Source: Candidatus Yaniella excrementigallinarum
GTDB taxonomy: Bacteria; Actinomycetota; Actinomycetes; Actinomycetales; Micrococcaceae
DNA: 35,565 nt
Assembly: GCA_019113675.1 (NCBI GenBank)
Contig: DXHA01000012.1
Span: 1-35,565, forward strand
Direction of reading: 5' to 3'
Shown here: in pieces, positions 23,793 through 32,079 of the stretch
Numbering within the stretch: the first letter of the stretch is position 1
How the letters are laid out: each line of letters begins with the position of its first letter
Program-made: the position numbers and the translations under genes
The notes under the pieces: generated by a model
What the model saw: the letters and a program-made list of their open reading frames with translations, nothing else
What the model was told of the DNA's origin: nothing
Databases searched by the model: none

Positions 23793-24737
23793 TTGCGTCG
23801 AGTTTCCTCCATCCTTGTAACTATGTTGGCCGTTACTATGCTGTTTGCGGGCTGTATATCAAATCCAGAGGCAGAACCATCCAAACCAGCAGCCTCATCG
23901 CCCTCCAGTTCCGAACCGTCGCAGACGCCAACCCAAGAACCGGCCGAGCTAATCGGCGGTGGAACAGAGCTTTTCCCGGATCGCCGTTTCGTTGGATTAT
24001 ATGGTTATCCTGGCGACCCAGCCCTGGGCGCACTGGGAGAACAGGGGCCCAAAGCATCAGCACAACGTGCTATCGAGCTGTCTGAGGCCTACGAACCGTA
24101 TAGCGATGAACCCGTTTATCCTGCCTTTGAAATCATTGCAACAGTCGCCTCATCCGACCCTGGTGCAGACGGCGATTACTCATATGTCACCGAACCAGAA
24201 AAATTGGAAGCATACGTTGATGCCGCTGAAGAAAATGATGTGTATGTTGTTTTAGATTTACAACCTGGACATTCTGATTTCTTGAGCCAAGCCAAGATTT
24301 ACGAAGATCTCCTTAAGCGACCAAACGTTGGTCTTGCGTTAGATCCGGAATGGCGATTGTCTGACGGACAAGTGCATATGGAGCAAATCGGATCTGTTGA
24401 CGCCCAAGAGGTGAATGAAACCACCGAATGGTTGGCGAAATTGACCGCAGAGAATGACTTGCCCCAAAAAATGCTCATTTTGCATCAATTCAGGCTGCCG
24501 ATGATCCAGAATCGTGATCAGTTGGATACAGATCATTCCGAGCTGGCCATGGTACTTCACGCAGACGGTCATGGTACATCGAATTCAAAGATGCAAACCT
24601 GGGAAATGATGCAGCAAGACTTGCCTGAGGACATGTATATGGCGTGGAAGAATTTTTACTTACAAGACGATCCGATGTTCTCACCAAAAGAAACCTTTGA
24701 CGTCGAACCGCATCCTTGGTTTATTTCTTATCAATAG
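23793..24737 (+). CDS. Conserved actinobacterial lipoprotein, possible TIM-barrel glycosidase-like fold
   Basis: 314 residues from TTG 23793, chosen because it gives a normal signal peptide (LRRVSSILV, then lipobox LFAGC with Cys21); ATG 23823 would leave only 10 residues before the lipobox Cys, and no good ribosome binding site is visible for either. A Ser/Pro/Glu-rich linker follows, then a compact domain with FVGLYGYPGDPALGALGEQ, YPAFEIIATVA, DVYVVLDLQPGHSDFL, VGLALDPEWRL and KMLILHQFRLPMI. Alternating beta-strand motifs with acidic residues at their ends suggest a TIM barrel. I recognise it as a widespread but uncharacterised actinobacterial type; no function can be assigned. Confidence 0.75.
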   Translation: MRRVSSILVTMLAVTMLFAGCISNPEAEPSKPAASSPSSSEPSQTPTQEPAELIGGGTELFPDRRFVGLYGYPGDPALGALGEQGPKASAQRAIELSEAYEPYSDEPVYPAFEIIATVASSDPGADGDYSYVTEPEKLEAYVDAAEENDVYVVLDLQPGHSDFLSQAKIYEDLLKRPNVGLALDPEWRLSDGQVHMEQIGSVDAQEVNETTEWLAKLTAENDLPQKMLILHQFRLPMIQNRDQLDTDHSELAMVLHADGHGTSNSKMQTWEMMQQDLPEDMYMAWKNFYLQDDPMFSPKETFDVEPHPWFISYQ

Positions 24738-24768
24738 CTAAATACCGGACAACGGCGTTGTTCAGCTT

Positions 24769-24803
24769 CTAACTCCCATCGGATGGTGGGGGTTAGTTTT
24801 TTT
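24769..24803 (+). terminator. Intrinsic terminator after the lipoprotein gene
   Basis: CTAACTCCCATC (24769-24780) pairs, with two G-U pairs, with GGTGGGGGTTAG (24785-24796) around a GGAT tetraloop, followed by seven T (24797-24803). A strong classical terminator. Confidence 0.9.
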
Positions 24804-24834
24804 GTTGAGCTACTTCCACCGTTGTATTTGCTAG

Positions 24835-24880
24835 TTACTTGTATTACTGTATTAACTACCTAATACAGTAATACAAGTAA
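24835..24880 (+). promoter_or_regulatory. 46-bp inverted repeat, probable autoregulatory operator and promoter
   Basis: TTACTTGTATTACTGTATTA (24835-24854) and its exact reverse complement (24861-24880) flank a 6-nt spacer. Each arm holds two copies of TGTATTA, so four half-sites are present. TTGTAT (24839-24844), 16 nt, TAATAC (24861-24866) is a plausible -35/-10 pair inside the repeat. The regulator gene begins 8 bp later, which fits autorepression by this YtrA-type GntR protein. Confidence 0.7.
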
Positions 24881-24887
24881 GGGCGAC

Positions 24888-25250
24888 ATGGACTTTGACT
24901 CCGCACAGCCAATTTGGCAGCAGCTTGTCGATGACTTCACCCGCCGCGTCATTATTGGGGAATGGAGGCCAGGTATGAAGATTCCTTCTACCAGGGAGTT
25001 AGCGCTTGAGTATCAAGTTAATCCCAATACAGTGCAGCGAGCGCTTACGGAACTCGACCGCTTGGGAACTACACACAGCGAGCGCACCTCAGGAAGATTC
25101 GTGTCTGATGAGGAAGCCTTCTTGAATGCGCTGCGGGATGAATCTGCGCAAGAAATTATTGATGAAGTTATTGCGCGGCTCGCCAGTATCGGTGTCACCC
25201 GAGCTGATGCTCTGCGGCTGCTAAAAGAACGCTGGAGGACACATGATTGA
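24888..25250 (+). CDS. GntR family regulator, YtrA subfamily
   Basis: 120 residues: an N-terminal winged HTH (about 10-75; IWQQLVDDFTRRVIIGEWRPGMKIPSTRELALEYQVNPNTVQRALTELDRLG) followed by only about 40 residues of helix, the short effector/dimer region typical of YtrA regulators. These repress an adjacent ABC transporter operon and respond to cell-wall-active antibiotics or envelope stress. AAGGG lies 4 nt before ATG 24888. The stop overlaps the ATPase start by 8 bp, giving a tight three-gene operon. A perfect 46-bp inverted repeat lies directly upstream. Confidence 0.93.
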   Translation: MDFDSAQPIWQQLVDDFTRRVIIGEWRPGMKIPSTRELALEYQVNPNTVQRALTELDRLGTTHSERTSGRFVSDEEAFLNALRDESAQEIIDEVIARLASIGVTRADALRLLKERWRTHD

Positions 25251-25932
25251 GATTCGTAACCTAACAAAACAGTACGGGCGGGTCACCGCACTTGACGACG
25301 TCTCTGTAGACATTGGAAATAATAAAATAGTGGGCTTATTGGGCGAGAATGGATGTGGCAAAACCACACTGATGCGCATTCTAGCTGGTCTGAACCAGCC
25401 TAGCTCTGGGAACGTCTTGGTCGCAGGGCATGTGCCCGGTCCCAAGACCAAAAGTCTAGTTAGCTATTTGCCTGATACGCCAACCCTCCCAGGCCGGGCT
25501 CGAATTGAAAGCCTTATACGTTACTTTGCGGATTTCTACGCAGATTTCAACGTTGAGACATGCCAAAGCCTGTTGGCACAATTCGGCATCTTAGTCAGAG
25601 ACAGACTACAGGAGATGAGTAAAGGTCAGCGCGAGAAAGTGCATGTAGCTCTGACTATGTCTCGCGAAGCTCAGGTGTATCTTTTAGATGAGCCAATCAG
25701 CGGGGTCGACCCTGCCGCTCGTGACGCCACTCTGAATACGATCATCACGGCTATGCGGCCAGACGCGCTGATGATCATAACTACACACCTGATATCTGAC
25801 ATTGAATTCGTTCTTGACGATGCCATTTTTATGCGACACGGCAAACTTCTTAACCACGATGTCGTTGACGAATTGCGAGCAGGTCATCAGCGTTCTTTGA
25901 ATGACTACTTTAAAGAGGTCTACACATCATGA
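25243..25932 (+). CDS. ABC transporter ATP-binding protein (YtrB-like)
   Basis: 229 residues. Walker A is GENGCGKTT (residues 34-42), the signature motif is the variant MSKGQREK, and Walker B with the D-loop is VYLLDEPISGVDPAARD, followed by the switch His in TTHLISD. The sequence type fits exporters paired with YtrA regulators. The start overlaps the regulator gene and the stop overlaps the permease start (ATGA). With the next gene it would form a membrane transporter of unknown substrate, perhaps for antibiotic resistance or lipid handling. Confidence 0.93.
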   Translation: MIEIRNLTKQYGRVTALDDVSVDIGNNKIVGLLGENGCGKTTLMRILAGLNQPSSGNVLVAGHVPGPKTKSLVSYLPDTPTLPGRARIESLIRYFADFYADFNVETCQSLLAQFGILVRDRLQEMSKGQREKVHVALTMSREAQVYLLDEPISGVDPAARDATLNTIITAMRPDALMIITTHLISDIEFVLDDAIFMRHGKLLNHDVVDELRAGHQRSLNDYFKEVYTS

Positions 25933-26711
25933 CTACTACCATTCTTCGACATGAGTTGTACCGTACCGTACGCCCACTTCTGGCAATCGTCGGAATCGCG
26001 GTGTTGGTAATTGCCTTAGCTGATTTCGCCGGAATGTTCATAGGCGTGATCGGCCTTGTGTTAGCAGCCATGGTTGCCGCCATGATGTTGCCAGCGGTGC
26101 AACTTTTTCATGCTATTGATTTTTATCAAAGTAGTTACGGTAGCGGTGCAATGCTTACCCATTTGCTTCCCATTAGCGGTCGCAAATTATTTTGGACAAA
26201 ACTACTGTACGCTGTCTTAATTACAACACTAACCGGAATTGTTTCGCTGGCTATAATTCTCTTGCAGGTAAGGCTAGGTATGGCAGCGGTGGATCTTAAC
26301 CTAACGGAAGCCTACACAGAACTCCAACAGATCTTCACCACACCGGGGATCTGGGCCGCGATCGTTTTCTTTGCTTTATGGGTGCTACTGGTACCGCTTG
26401 TATCGATGTTTCCAAGCGTTGTTATCGGTAGCGGGGGATGGGCCCGACGGTTAAGTTTTGGAGGCCCGATCATAGTATTTATGGGCTACTACCTAGTTAT
26501 GCAACTGGTTGGAGTGGCTTCATTGTTTATGCCTCCGGTCTATGATTTTTTTACAGGCCAGGTACGAATGGTGAGCTTGTGGCACGTCATAGCAATAAAC
26601 GACCCGAACCCAGCAATGCCGTTAGCAATTTTTGGTTTCCAATTAGTTGCCCTGGCGGCGCTACTTATCTGGGCGAGTAGAGCAATGAATTCCAAAGTCG
26701 AGTTACGCTAG
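25929..26711 (+). CDS. ABC transporter permease
   Basis: 260 residues with six hydrophobic segments (about 15-33, 38-58, 90-115, 135-158, 170-195 and 230-250). A short basic N-terminus (ILRHELYRTVRP) is typical of ABC-2-type or bacitracin-export-type permeases. It is coupled by a 4-nt overlap to the ATPase gene. The stop TAG shares the bases CTAG with the stop of the convergent menF gene. Confidence 0.85.
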   Translation: MTTTILRHELYRTVRPLLAIVGIAVLVIALADFAGMFIGVIGLVLAAMVAAMMLPAVQLFHAIDFYQSSYGSGAMLTHLLPISGRKLFWTKLLYAVLITTLTGIVSLAIILLQVRLGMAAVDLNLTEAYTELQQIFTTPGIWAAIVFFALWVLLVPLVSMFPSVVIGSGGWARRLSFGGPIIVFMGYYLVMQLVGVASLFMPPVYDFFTGQVRMVSLWHVIAINDPNPAMPLAIFGFQLVALAALLIWASRAMNSKVELR

Positions 26712-28030
26712 CAACGCTTTGATAACTCGTTTGTGGGTTCGTCGGTACGGTAGGTTATCCGAGTTCGAAGAGCTTGTTTTATGGGACGCATTTTCGCATG
26801 CGTTTCAGCGAGCTCTTCGACTGCATTAGAACCACGAACTATGCCACAACCGGCATAAACTCGGATATGGTGTTGGTCTTCCACTACACAGCCACGCAAT
26901 GCAATACCAAATTCACCTTGGCCATCAGCATCGAGCCAACCTACTGCGCCGGCGTATAAACCGCGGTCCAATCCATGGGTTTGCGCTTCTAAACGCCAAA
27001 TAGCATCCAATGCTGCTTTTCTAGGGGTGCCTCCGACAGCAGCCGTTGGATTGATTTCACCAACAAGATCCAAAATGGAGGTTGAAGAAGTTAGTTCAGC
27101 TGACACATCGGTTGCCAAGTGATACACATTTGGCAGTGCCAATACGAAAGGCTTTTTGGAGACCTGTAGGTCAGTGGCAAACGGAGCCAGCTTTTCGACC
27201 AGTGATTCGACAGCTGCCTGGTGCTCAAAAAGCTGTTTCGGATTATCAGATAGTCGGCCAGCGAGGATGCGATCATTGATTGCAGTGCTTCGATCCACGG
27301 TACCGGCAAGTACGCGAGCATGAGCAGCATTACCCTGGCGCGCGATCAATAATTCAGGGGTTGAACCAATGAGCTCTCCCACTTTATACGTCCACGCTGT
27401 GGGATTGTCATGGGCCAGGGCTTCCATAGTGGAGGCAATATGGAAGCCTTCAGAGGAGAACAAGCATTCATCACGGGCGACAACAATTTTAGCGGCTTCC
27501 CCGCGCTCAATCATTGCAACAGCCTCATTGACTGAGACGCAAAACTCTTGCTCAGACATGTACGCCGCGACAGATACGGGATTAGCCTGACTCTCGTAAA
27601 CGGGTTCTTGCGGTAGTTCATTTACAAACTGCGCAAATATCTCCTCGACACCAGGGACGGGGTCGACAGGTGCATAAATATAACGCAGCCAAATTTCGTC
27701 CTCCGATATATCCAGCACAAACTTTGGCACGGTAATCATAGAATTGGTGCTCGATCGTGCATCAAAACTAAAAGCCGCAAAACAGATTGGACTACTGGCA
27801 ACCAACCCGTCGGGCAGGTCAGAAACGTTTGGAGACGTAAGCTGCGTCCATCGATTCCGTGCCTTGCTGAAACGTTCTCTACCATGGGTGACGAACCGAT
27901 GGCGCTCACCGAAGCCCAATTTTCCGAGACGATTGCGTGAGAAAGCGCTGGTGGCTTTGCTAATGAGCTGTGGCGGCAATTGCGCCAGTTGTAGGTCCGT
28001 GAGGGGAAAAGCTACGGCGGTAAAAGACAT
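26708..28030 (-). CDS. menF: Isochorismate synthase MenF
   Basis: 440 residues of the chorismate-binding family (menaquinone-type isochorismate synthase), which converts chorismate to isochorismate for MenD. The catalytic domain has VVARDECL (active-site region), RVLAGTVDRST, HQAAVESLVEKLAPF, LVGEINPTAAVGGTPRKAAL, and YAGAVGWLDADGQGEFGIALRGCVV with VYAGCGIVRGSN. I chose ATG 28030 (N-terminus MSFTAVAFPL); the frame extends to 28126 but the extra residues look non-coding. No good ribosome binding site is visible. It stands alone, away from menD, with its 3' end touching the ABC permease gene. Confidence 0.93.
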   Translation of the reverse strand: MSFTAVAFPLTDLQLAQLPPQLISKATSAFSRNRLGKLGFGERHRFVTHGRERFSKARNRWTQLTSPNVSDLPDGLVASSPICFAAFSFDARSSTNSMITVPKFVLDISEDEIWLRYIYAPVDPVPGVEEIFAQFVNELPQEPVYESQANPVSVAAYMSEQEFCVSVNEAVAMIERGEAAKIVVARDECLFSSEGFHIASTMEALAHDNPTAWTYKVGELIGSTPELLIARQGNAAHARVLAGTVDRSTAINDRILAGRLSDNPKQLFEHQAAVESLVEKLAPFATDLQVSKKPFVLALPNVYHLATDVSAELTSSTSILDLVGEINPTAAVGGTPRKAALDAIWRLEAQTHGLDRGLYAGAVGWLDADGQGEFGIALRGCVVEDQHHIRVYAGCGIVRGSNAVEELAETHAKMRPIKQALRTRITYRTDEPTNELSKRC

Positions 28031-28445
28031 GATAGGCAATAATGTACCGGTTTTCGGTGTCGCTCGTGACGATAGGACAACACCGACCGTTAGTAACGCG
28101 GCAGTGTTTATGAAAGGAACAAGCACGATGCCACGATCATATATTTACTGGCCGCGCCACACTCGAGTATTCGCTTGGCTGCGAAAGCGGCGCCACCGTG
28201 CCAGAGGCGTGAACCCGCCACAGGTCGGGCCATCAGCATTTAGCCAGGATGAAGATCGAAGCGTAACTGACTACAGCCCCGACAAATATCACTGAAGCTG
28301 TTCGAATAGCTGAAAATCGAGAAGTAGGCCAGTAAACTCTCTGACTGAAGTTATCGTTGAAGTAAGTTTGTTGAGCTTATCAACTCAGCATCTTGTTTCT
28401 GTGATTCCGGCTGTCCAAACGGGTCGCTAGTGTAGGGTAATACGA
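28031..28445. other. Intergenic region between menF and polyprenyl synthase; possible 55-residue frame
   Basis: 415 bp between two divergent genes. In Arthrobacter-type genomes menG/ubiE and geranylgeranyl reductase genes commonly stand beside menF here; no frame with their motifs is present. A plus-strand frame 28128-28295 (55 residues, starting MPRSYIYWPRHTRV, very basic) has AAAGGA about 10 nt upstream; it may be a small gene or chance. Promoters for menF must also lie here but none is convincing. Confidence 0.4.
28433..28438 (+). promoter_or_regulatory. Putative -10 for leaderless polyprenyl diphosphate synthase gene
   Basis: TAGGGT followed by 7 nt and GTG 28446. No Shine-Dalgarno is present and the spacing matches eight other start codons in the window. 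Confidence 0.45.
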
Positions 28446-29492
28446 GTGGATATTTCTATTTCGCTGCCTCCGGGTATTGACGCATTACAAAAGCACGAAC
28501 AGCTTTTCGATGCGCTTATAACGAGCCTGGCTAAGATCGAAGAAGAACTGGGTCAAGCCTTATCTTATGCTGACGATCTTGCCCAAGCCACGACCCGCCA
28601 CTTATTAGAAGCAGGCGGTAAACGTGTGCGACCGATTGTGGCTGTGCTGTCGTCGATGTTAGCTGACGAAAACGTTAGTTCTGGACAGGTCAGTGAACCT
28701 AGCTCCGATATCCGTAAAGCCGCAGTGTCTATGGAGCTGACACACCTGGCTACGCTGTATCACGACGATGTCATGGATGAGGCTGACCAGCGCCGTGGCG
28801 TTACCGCAGCTCATCAACAATGGTCGAACTCGATTGCCATTTTGGCGGGGGACCTAATTTTTGCCCGGGCGTCAATGGAACTCACCGATTTGGGAGCTCG
28901 TGCAGTAAAAGAACATTCACGAACGTTTGAAAAACTGGTCATGGGCCAGCTGTGGGAAACTATGGGCCCAAAAGCCACTGATGATCCGCTGGACCACTAC
29001 CTGCGTGTGATCGACGGTAAAACAGCCTCCTTACTGTCAACCAGTGCTCTATTGGGGGCGCTGTTGGCTAACGGGACGGAAGAAATCATCCAAACCGCTG
29101 CTGCTTATGGAGCCAACGTTGGTATGGCATTTCAACTAGCCGACGATATTATTGATGTCACCAGCACATCGGAGACTTCAGGCAAGGTGCGCGGTACTGA
29201 TCTCAAAGAGCGGGTTCCGACATTGCCGATCTTATTGCTGCGTCAGGAGGCTGCTGACGGCGACCAAGAGGCCAAAAGGGTTCTTGAGCTGGTGGATGGT
29301 CCACTTGATACTGAAGAACAGGTAGATGCCGCAGTTACGGCAGTGGCAAACCACTCAGTTATCGATACGGCCTGGAAAATGACCACACAATGGTCGGATC
29401 AGGCCATTGCCGCGCTGAACGGGCTTATAGATTCACCGGTAAAAACCGCGCTGATTGAGTTTGCACAATACGTCGTATCCCGTGACGCTTAG
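28446..29492 (+). CDS. Polyprenyl diphosphate synthase (heptaprenyl/octaprenyl type)
   Basis: 348 residues of the all-helical isoprenyl diphosphate synthase fold. The two aspartate-rich motifs are at 107-111 (HDDVMD) and 233-237 (LADDIID). GGKRVRP (58-63) binds isopentenyl diphosphate. It elongates farnesyl or geranylgeranyl diphosphate to the side chain used by MenA, and it ends the men neighbourhood as in related genomes. The start is GTG 28446, leaderless by appearance. The chain length cannot be fixed by eye. The 3' end overlaps the convergent HIT gene by 4 bp. Confidence 0.93.
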   Translation: MDISISLPPGIDALQKHEQLFDALITSLAKIEEELGQALSYADDLAQATTRHLLEAGGKRVRPIVAVLSSMLADENVSSGQVSEPSSDIRKAAVSMELTHLATLYHDDVMDEADQRRGVTAAHQQWSNSIAILAGDLIFARASMELTDLGARAVKEHSRTFEKLVMGQLWETMGPKATDDPLDHYLRVIDGKTASLLSTSALLGALLANGTEEIIQTAAAYGANVGMAFQLADDIIDVTSTSETSGKVRGTDLKERVPTLPILLLRQEAADGDQEAKRVLELVDGPLDTEEQVDAAVTAVANHSVIDTAWKMTTQWSDQAIAALNGLIDSPVKTALIEFAQYVVSRDA

Positions 29493-30022
29493 TCTTTTGG
29501 CAGTTGCGTCGTCGCCGGGTTTAAGGTGGCCCTAATTTCTTGGGCGACTTGGCTTCTTTCGGCAATGTCTACTGGTTGGCGCAGTTGACGATATAGCATA
29601 TCTCCGGAGTAGCGGGCGAATACGTGCAGATGGTAATGCCAAACATGTTGGTTTCCGGCAGGTTCATTGTGTTGACGTGTTGAAATGCCGTCCGGATCCC
29701 AGGCCCGCTTCATTGCCAACGCGACTTCTCGTGCCATAAGACTGATACGCATCAGCACCCGATCAGGCAGATTATACAGTGCCTCGTAGTGCTTCGCCGG
29801 GCTGATCATGACATGGCCGGGACGCGGACCGAACCCATCAACTGCAACAAACACGATCAGATCTGTGTCTTGGTAAATGATATCGGATAGTGCACACCGA
29901 TTATTCGGATCGGAGACATCACCGTTGACCAGACCACAAAAAGGACAAACATAGCCGGTTGGGGCATGTGAATCAATATGTGGGGGAGTAGGGTGCGGGC
30001 CGTGGCCGGTGTACTCAGTCAA
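29489..30022 (-). CDS. HIT family protein
   Basis: 177 residues. The histidine triad HYHLHVF (His129, His131, His133) and the GRPGH-like PRPGHVMISPAKHYE segment define the HIT family of nucleotide hydrolases or transferases. CPFC near the N-terminus (Cys26, Cys29), plus Cys43, may bind zinc, as in many bacterial HIT proteins. The N-terminus is rich in His and Pro. The start overlaps the upstream SUKH-like gene by 8 bp, so the two form an operon. Substrate unknown (AMP-linked compounds in the family). Confidence 0.93.
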   Translation of the reverse strand: MTEYTGHGPHPTPPHIDSHAPTGYVCPFCGLVNGDVSDPNNRCALSDIIYQDTDLIVFVAVDGFGPRPGHVMISPAKHYEALYNLPDRVLMRISLMAREVALAMKRAWDPDGISTRQHNEPAGNQHVWHYHLHVFARYSGDMLYRQLRQPVDIAERSQVAQEIRATLNPATTQLPKD

Positions 30023-30506
30023 GATTTTCCTCCGAGTAGTTCCAATTCAAAATATCGGCAATCAACTCTGAAATAGTAGCATTCGTCGCTTCCCACTCAC
30101 CGGCGTTATCGGGCTCATCGGCACCTACGGTGCGGCGGTAAACTATCGGATCTGGCAATGACGCTTGATCTACGGGGAACCCCCACACCATTGTTTCATC
30201 GGCATCTTCTACGAACATTAGGTAGTTATCGCGAACTTCTAATTCATCGGGATCGAAAAAGAAGTGGTTGGTTTCCATCATTTCAGAAACCCCAAGTGCT
30301 AAATAAAACTCTTGTAACGCTAACGGTGCCAGTTGTTGAGGTGTCGTGGAGTCAGTAACTAGTTGTCCAGCGGCAACAGATGTTTGGACTTGTGCGCTGA
30401 GTTCATCGGCAGTCATACCGTCCTCTGGGCCCCAGGGCCTATCGAGAAGTTTGGATACTAATCCTTGATAGGTGGGGTAAAAGACTAGAGTATTGCGTCG
30501 GGCCAT
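30015..30506 (-). CDS. SMI1/KNR4 (SUKH)-like protein
   Basis: 163 residues from ATG 30506, chosen because TACACT lies 7 nt upstream; ATG 30536 lacks any signal. After a helical N-terminus, LQEFYLALGVSEMMETNHFFF, DELEVRDNYLMFVEDADETMVWGFPVDQASLPDPIVYRR, the Trp in EWEATNATISELIADIL, and the aromatic end follow the order of strands seen in SUKH proteins. SUKH proteins are often immunity proteins against nuclease toxins, but no toxin gene is seen nearby. Here it is paired with the HIT gene. Assignment is by pattern, moderately sure. Confidence 0.65.
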   Translation of the reverse strand: MARRNTLVFYPTYQGLVSKLLDRPWGPEDGMTADELSAQVQTSVAAGQLVTDSTTPQQLAPLALQEFYLALGVSEMMETNHFFFDPDELEVRDNYLMFVEDADETMVWGFPVDQASLPDPIVYRRTVGADEPDNAGEWEATNATISELIADILNWNYSEENLD

Positions 30507-30513
30507 AGCCACC

Positions 30514-30519
30514 AGTGTA
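30514..30519 (-). promoter_or_regulatory. Putative -10 for leaderless SUKH-like gene
   Basis: TACACT on the minus strand followed by GGTGGCT (7 nt) and ATG 30506; no Shine-Dalgarno of better quality is visible. Confidence 0.4.
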
Positions 30520-30648
30520 GTCGGCATTATGGTCACAGCTACTGTTGCTTACCGCTGAATTTCTAGGTGACTACCAGGATTAGGCGATACGGTGTTTACG
30601 TAATTAAGATTGGAATTATTGTTAGTTGTCGAGAACAAAGGGAATTTA

Positions 30649-32070
30649 GTGTCCGAAACTATGCATCGTCCACTGCGGGTTGCTATCATCGGTGCCGGTC
30701 CGGCTGGTGTATATACCGCTGATTCGTTGCAAAAAGCCGATATTGATTTCGACGTATCAATAGATCTTTTTGATCGTTACCCAGCACCTTTTGGTCTGAT
30801 TCGTTACGGTGTGGCTCCCGACCATCCTCGAATCAAAGGCATCGTGAAAGCTTTGCACCGCGTCATGGATCGCGGTGATATACGGTTTATTGGAAACGTA
30901 GAATACGGCACGGACATTCATCTCGAAGAGTTGCGCACTTATTACGATGTAATCGTATTTGCAACCGGTGCAATCAAAGATGCTCGGCTCAATATTCCTG
31001 GTGTTGACGCCGAAAACTCGTTTGGTGCCGCAGAATTTGTCTCCTGGTATGACGGTCATCCTGATGTTGATCGGCACTGGGATCTGTCAGCACGTGAAAT
31101 TGCTGTCATTGGTAACGGAAATGTGGCGCTTGATGTGGCCCGCGTTTTAGCGAAACCGGCCAGCCAAATGTTGTCGACAGAAATACCAGATAACGTCTAC
31201 CAGGGGCTCAAAGCATCCCAGGCTACTGATATTCATATCTTTGGTCGGCGCGGGCCCGCCCAGGTGAAGTTCACTCCGCTTGAGCTGCGTGAACTGAAGT
31301 CCGCTGAGGATGTCGACATCGTGTTATATGAAGACGATTTCGAATTTGATGAGGCTTCAGAAAAAGCTGCCGAGGAAGTAAACCAAGTGCGTAATATGGT
31401 CAATACTTTGACTAATTGGTTATTAGAACAAGACGATAACCCAGAGGGCACTGGCGCTTCGCGTCGACTGCACTTGCACTTTTTAGAAGCCCCAGAAGAA
31501 ATCTTGACTGAAGACGGTAAGGTCCGAGGCATACGCATGCAGCGCATGGAATTGGACGGCACCGGCAACGTCAAAGGGACCGGCGAAATGAAGATGTACC
31601 CAGTTCAAGCGGTATACCGTGCGATCGGCTATTTTGGTTCTGCTATCCCAGAAATTCAGTTTGATGAAGAGCGCGGCATTATTAAAAATGCTGAGGGTCG
31701 GGTCTTAGATGCCGATGGACACCCGGTTCAAGGGCTGTACACCTCTGGCTGGATAAAACGTGGTCCAGTGGGGCTCATTGGCCATACCAAGGGTGACGCA
31801 CTAGAAACCATTGGCCACATCATTGACGATGTTGACCATCTCTACACCGCAGAAAACCCAGATGAAGACGCTATCTTAGAATTGCTGCATCAGCGCGGTA
31901 TTGAATATTCCGATTGGCGAGGCTGGCAGGAACTCGATAGCTATGAAATCAACTTGGGTGATGTGGAAACACAAACTGGTCCGGTTGAACGCGAACGCGT
32001 CAAAGTCGTGGACCGTGACGAACAAGTTCGAATTTCCCGTGCGAAGACACGACAAGCCGCACATAGTTAG
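30649..32070 (+). CDS. fprA: Ferredoxin/flavodoxin-NADP reductase, FprA type (adrenodoxin reductase family)
   Basis: 473 residues from GTG 30649, with AAAGGGA 5 nt upstream. FAD site VAIIGAGPAGVYTADSL at the N-terminus; APFGLIRYGVAPDHPRIKGI is the adrenodoxin reductase signature; the NADP site is VIGNGNVALDVARVLA; the C-terminal YTSGWIKRGPVGLIGHTKGDA contacts FAD. The enzyme passes electrons between NADPH and ferredoxin, as mycobacterial FprA does. htpX follows after 9 bp on the same strand, probably one transcript, though the two have no evident shared function. Confidence 0.93.
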   Translation: MSETMHRPLRVAIIGAGPAGVYTADSLQKADIDFDVSIDLFDRYPAPFGLIRYGVAPDHPRIKGIVKALHRVMDRGDIRFIGNVEYGTDIHLEELRTYYDVIVFATGAIKDARLNIPGVDAENSFGAAEFVSWYDGHPDVDRHWDLSAREIAVIGNGNVALDVARVLAKPASQMLSTEIPDNVYQGLKASQATDIHIFGRRGPAQVKFTPLELRELKSAEDVDIVLYEDDFEFDEASEKAAEEVNQVRNMVNTLTNWLLEQDDNPEGTGASRRLHLHFLEAPEEILTEDGKVRGIRMQRMELDGTGNVKGTGEMKMYPVQAVYRAIGYFGSAIPEIQFDEERGIIKNAEGRVLDADGHPVQGLYTSGWIKRGPVGLIGHTKGDALETIGHIIDDVDHLYTAENPDEDAILELLHQRGIEYSDWRGWQELDSYEINLGDVETQTGPVERERVKVVDRDEQVRISRAKTRQAAHS

Positions 32071-32079
32071 AGGACCAGT

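Noticed and set aside
25243-26711. The ABC ATPase and permease as partners of the betaine-type binding protein
   Set aside because: They are co-transcribed with a YtrA-type regulator, have an exporter-like ATPase signature and an ABC-2-like permease, and are separated by terminators and a lipoprotein gene.
27744-28295. 183-codon plus-strand frame over the start of menF
   Set aside because: Most of it is antisense to the menF N-terminal region and shows no recognisable motif. Only its last 55 codons lie outside and are noted as a doubtful small frame.
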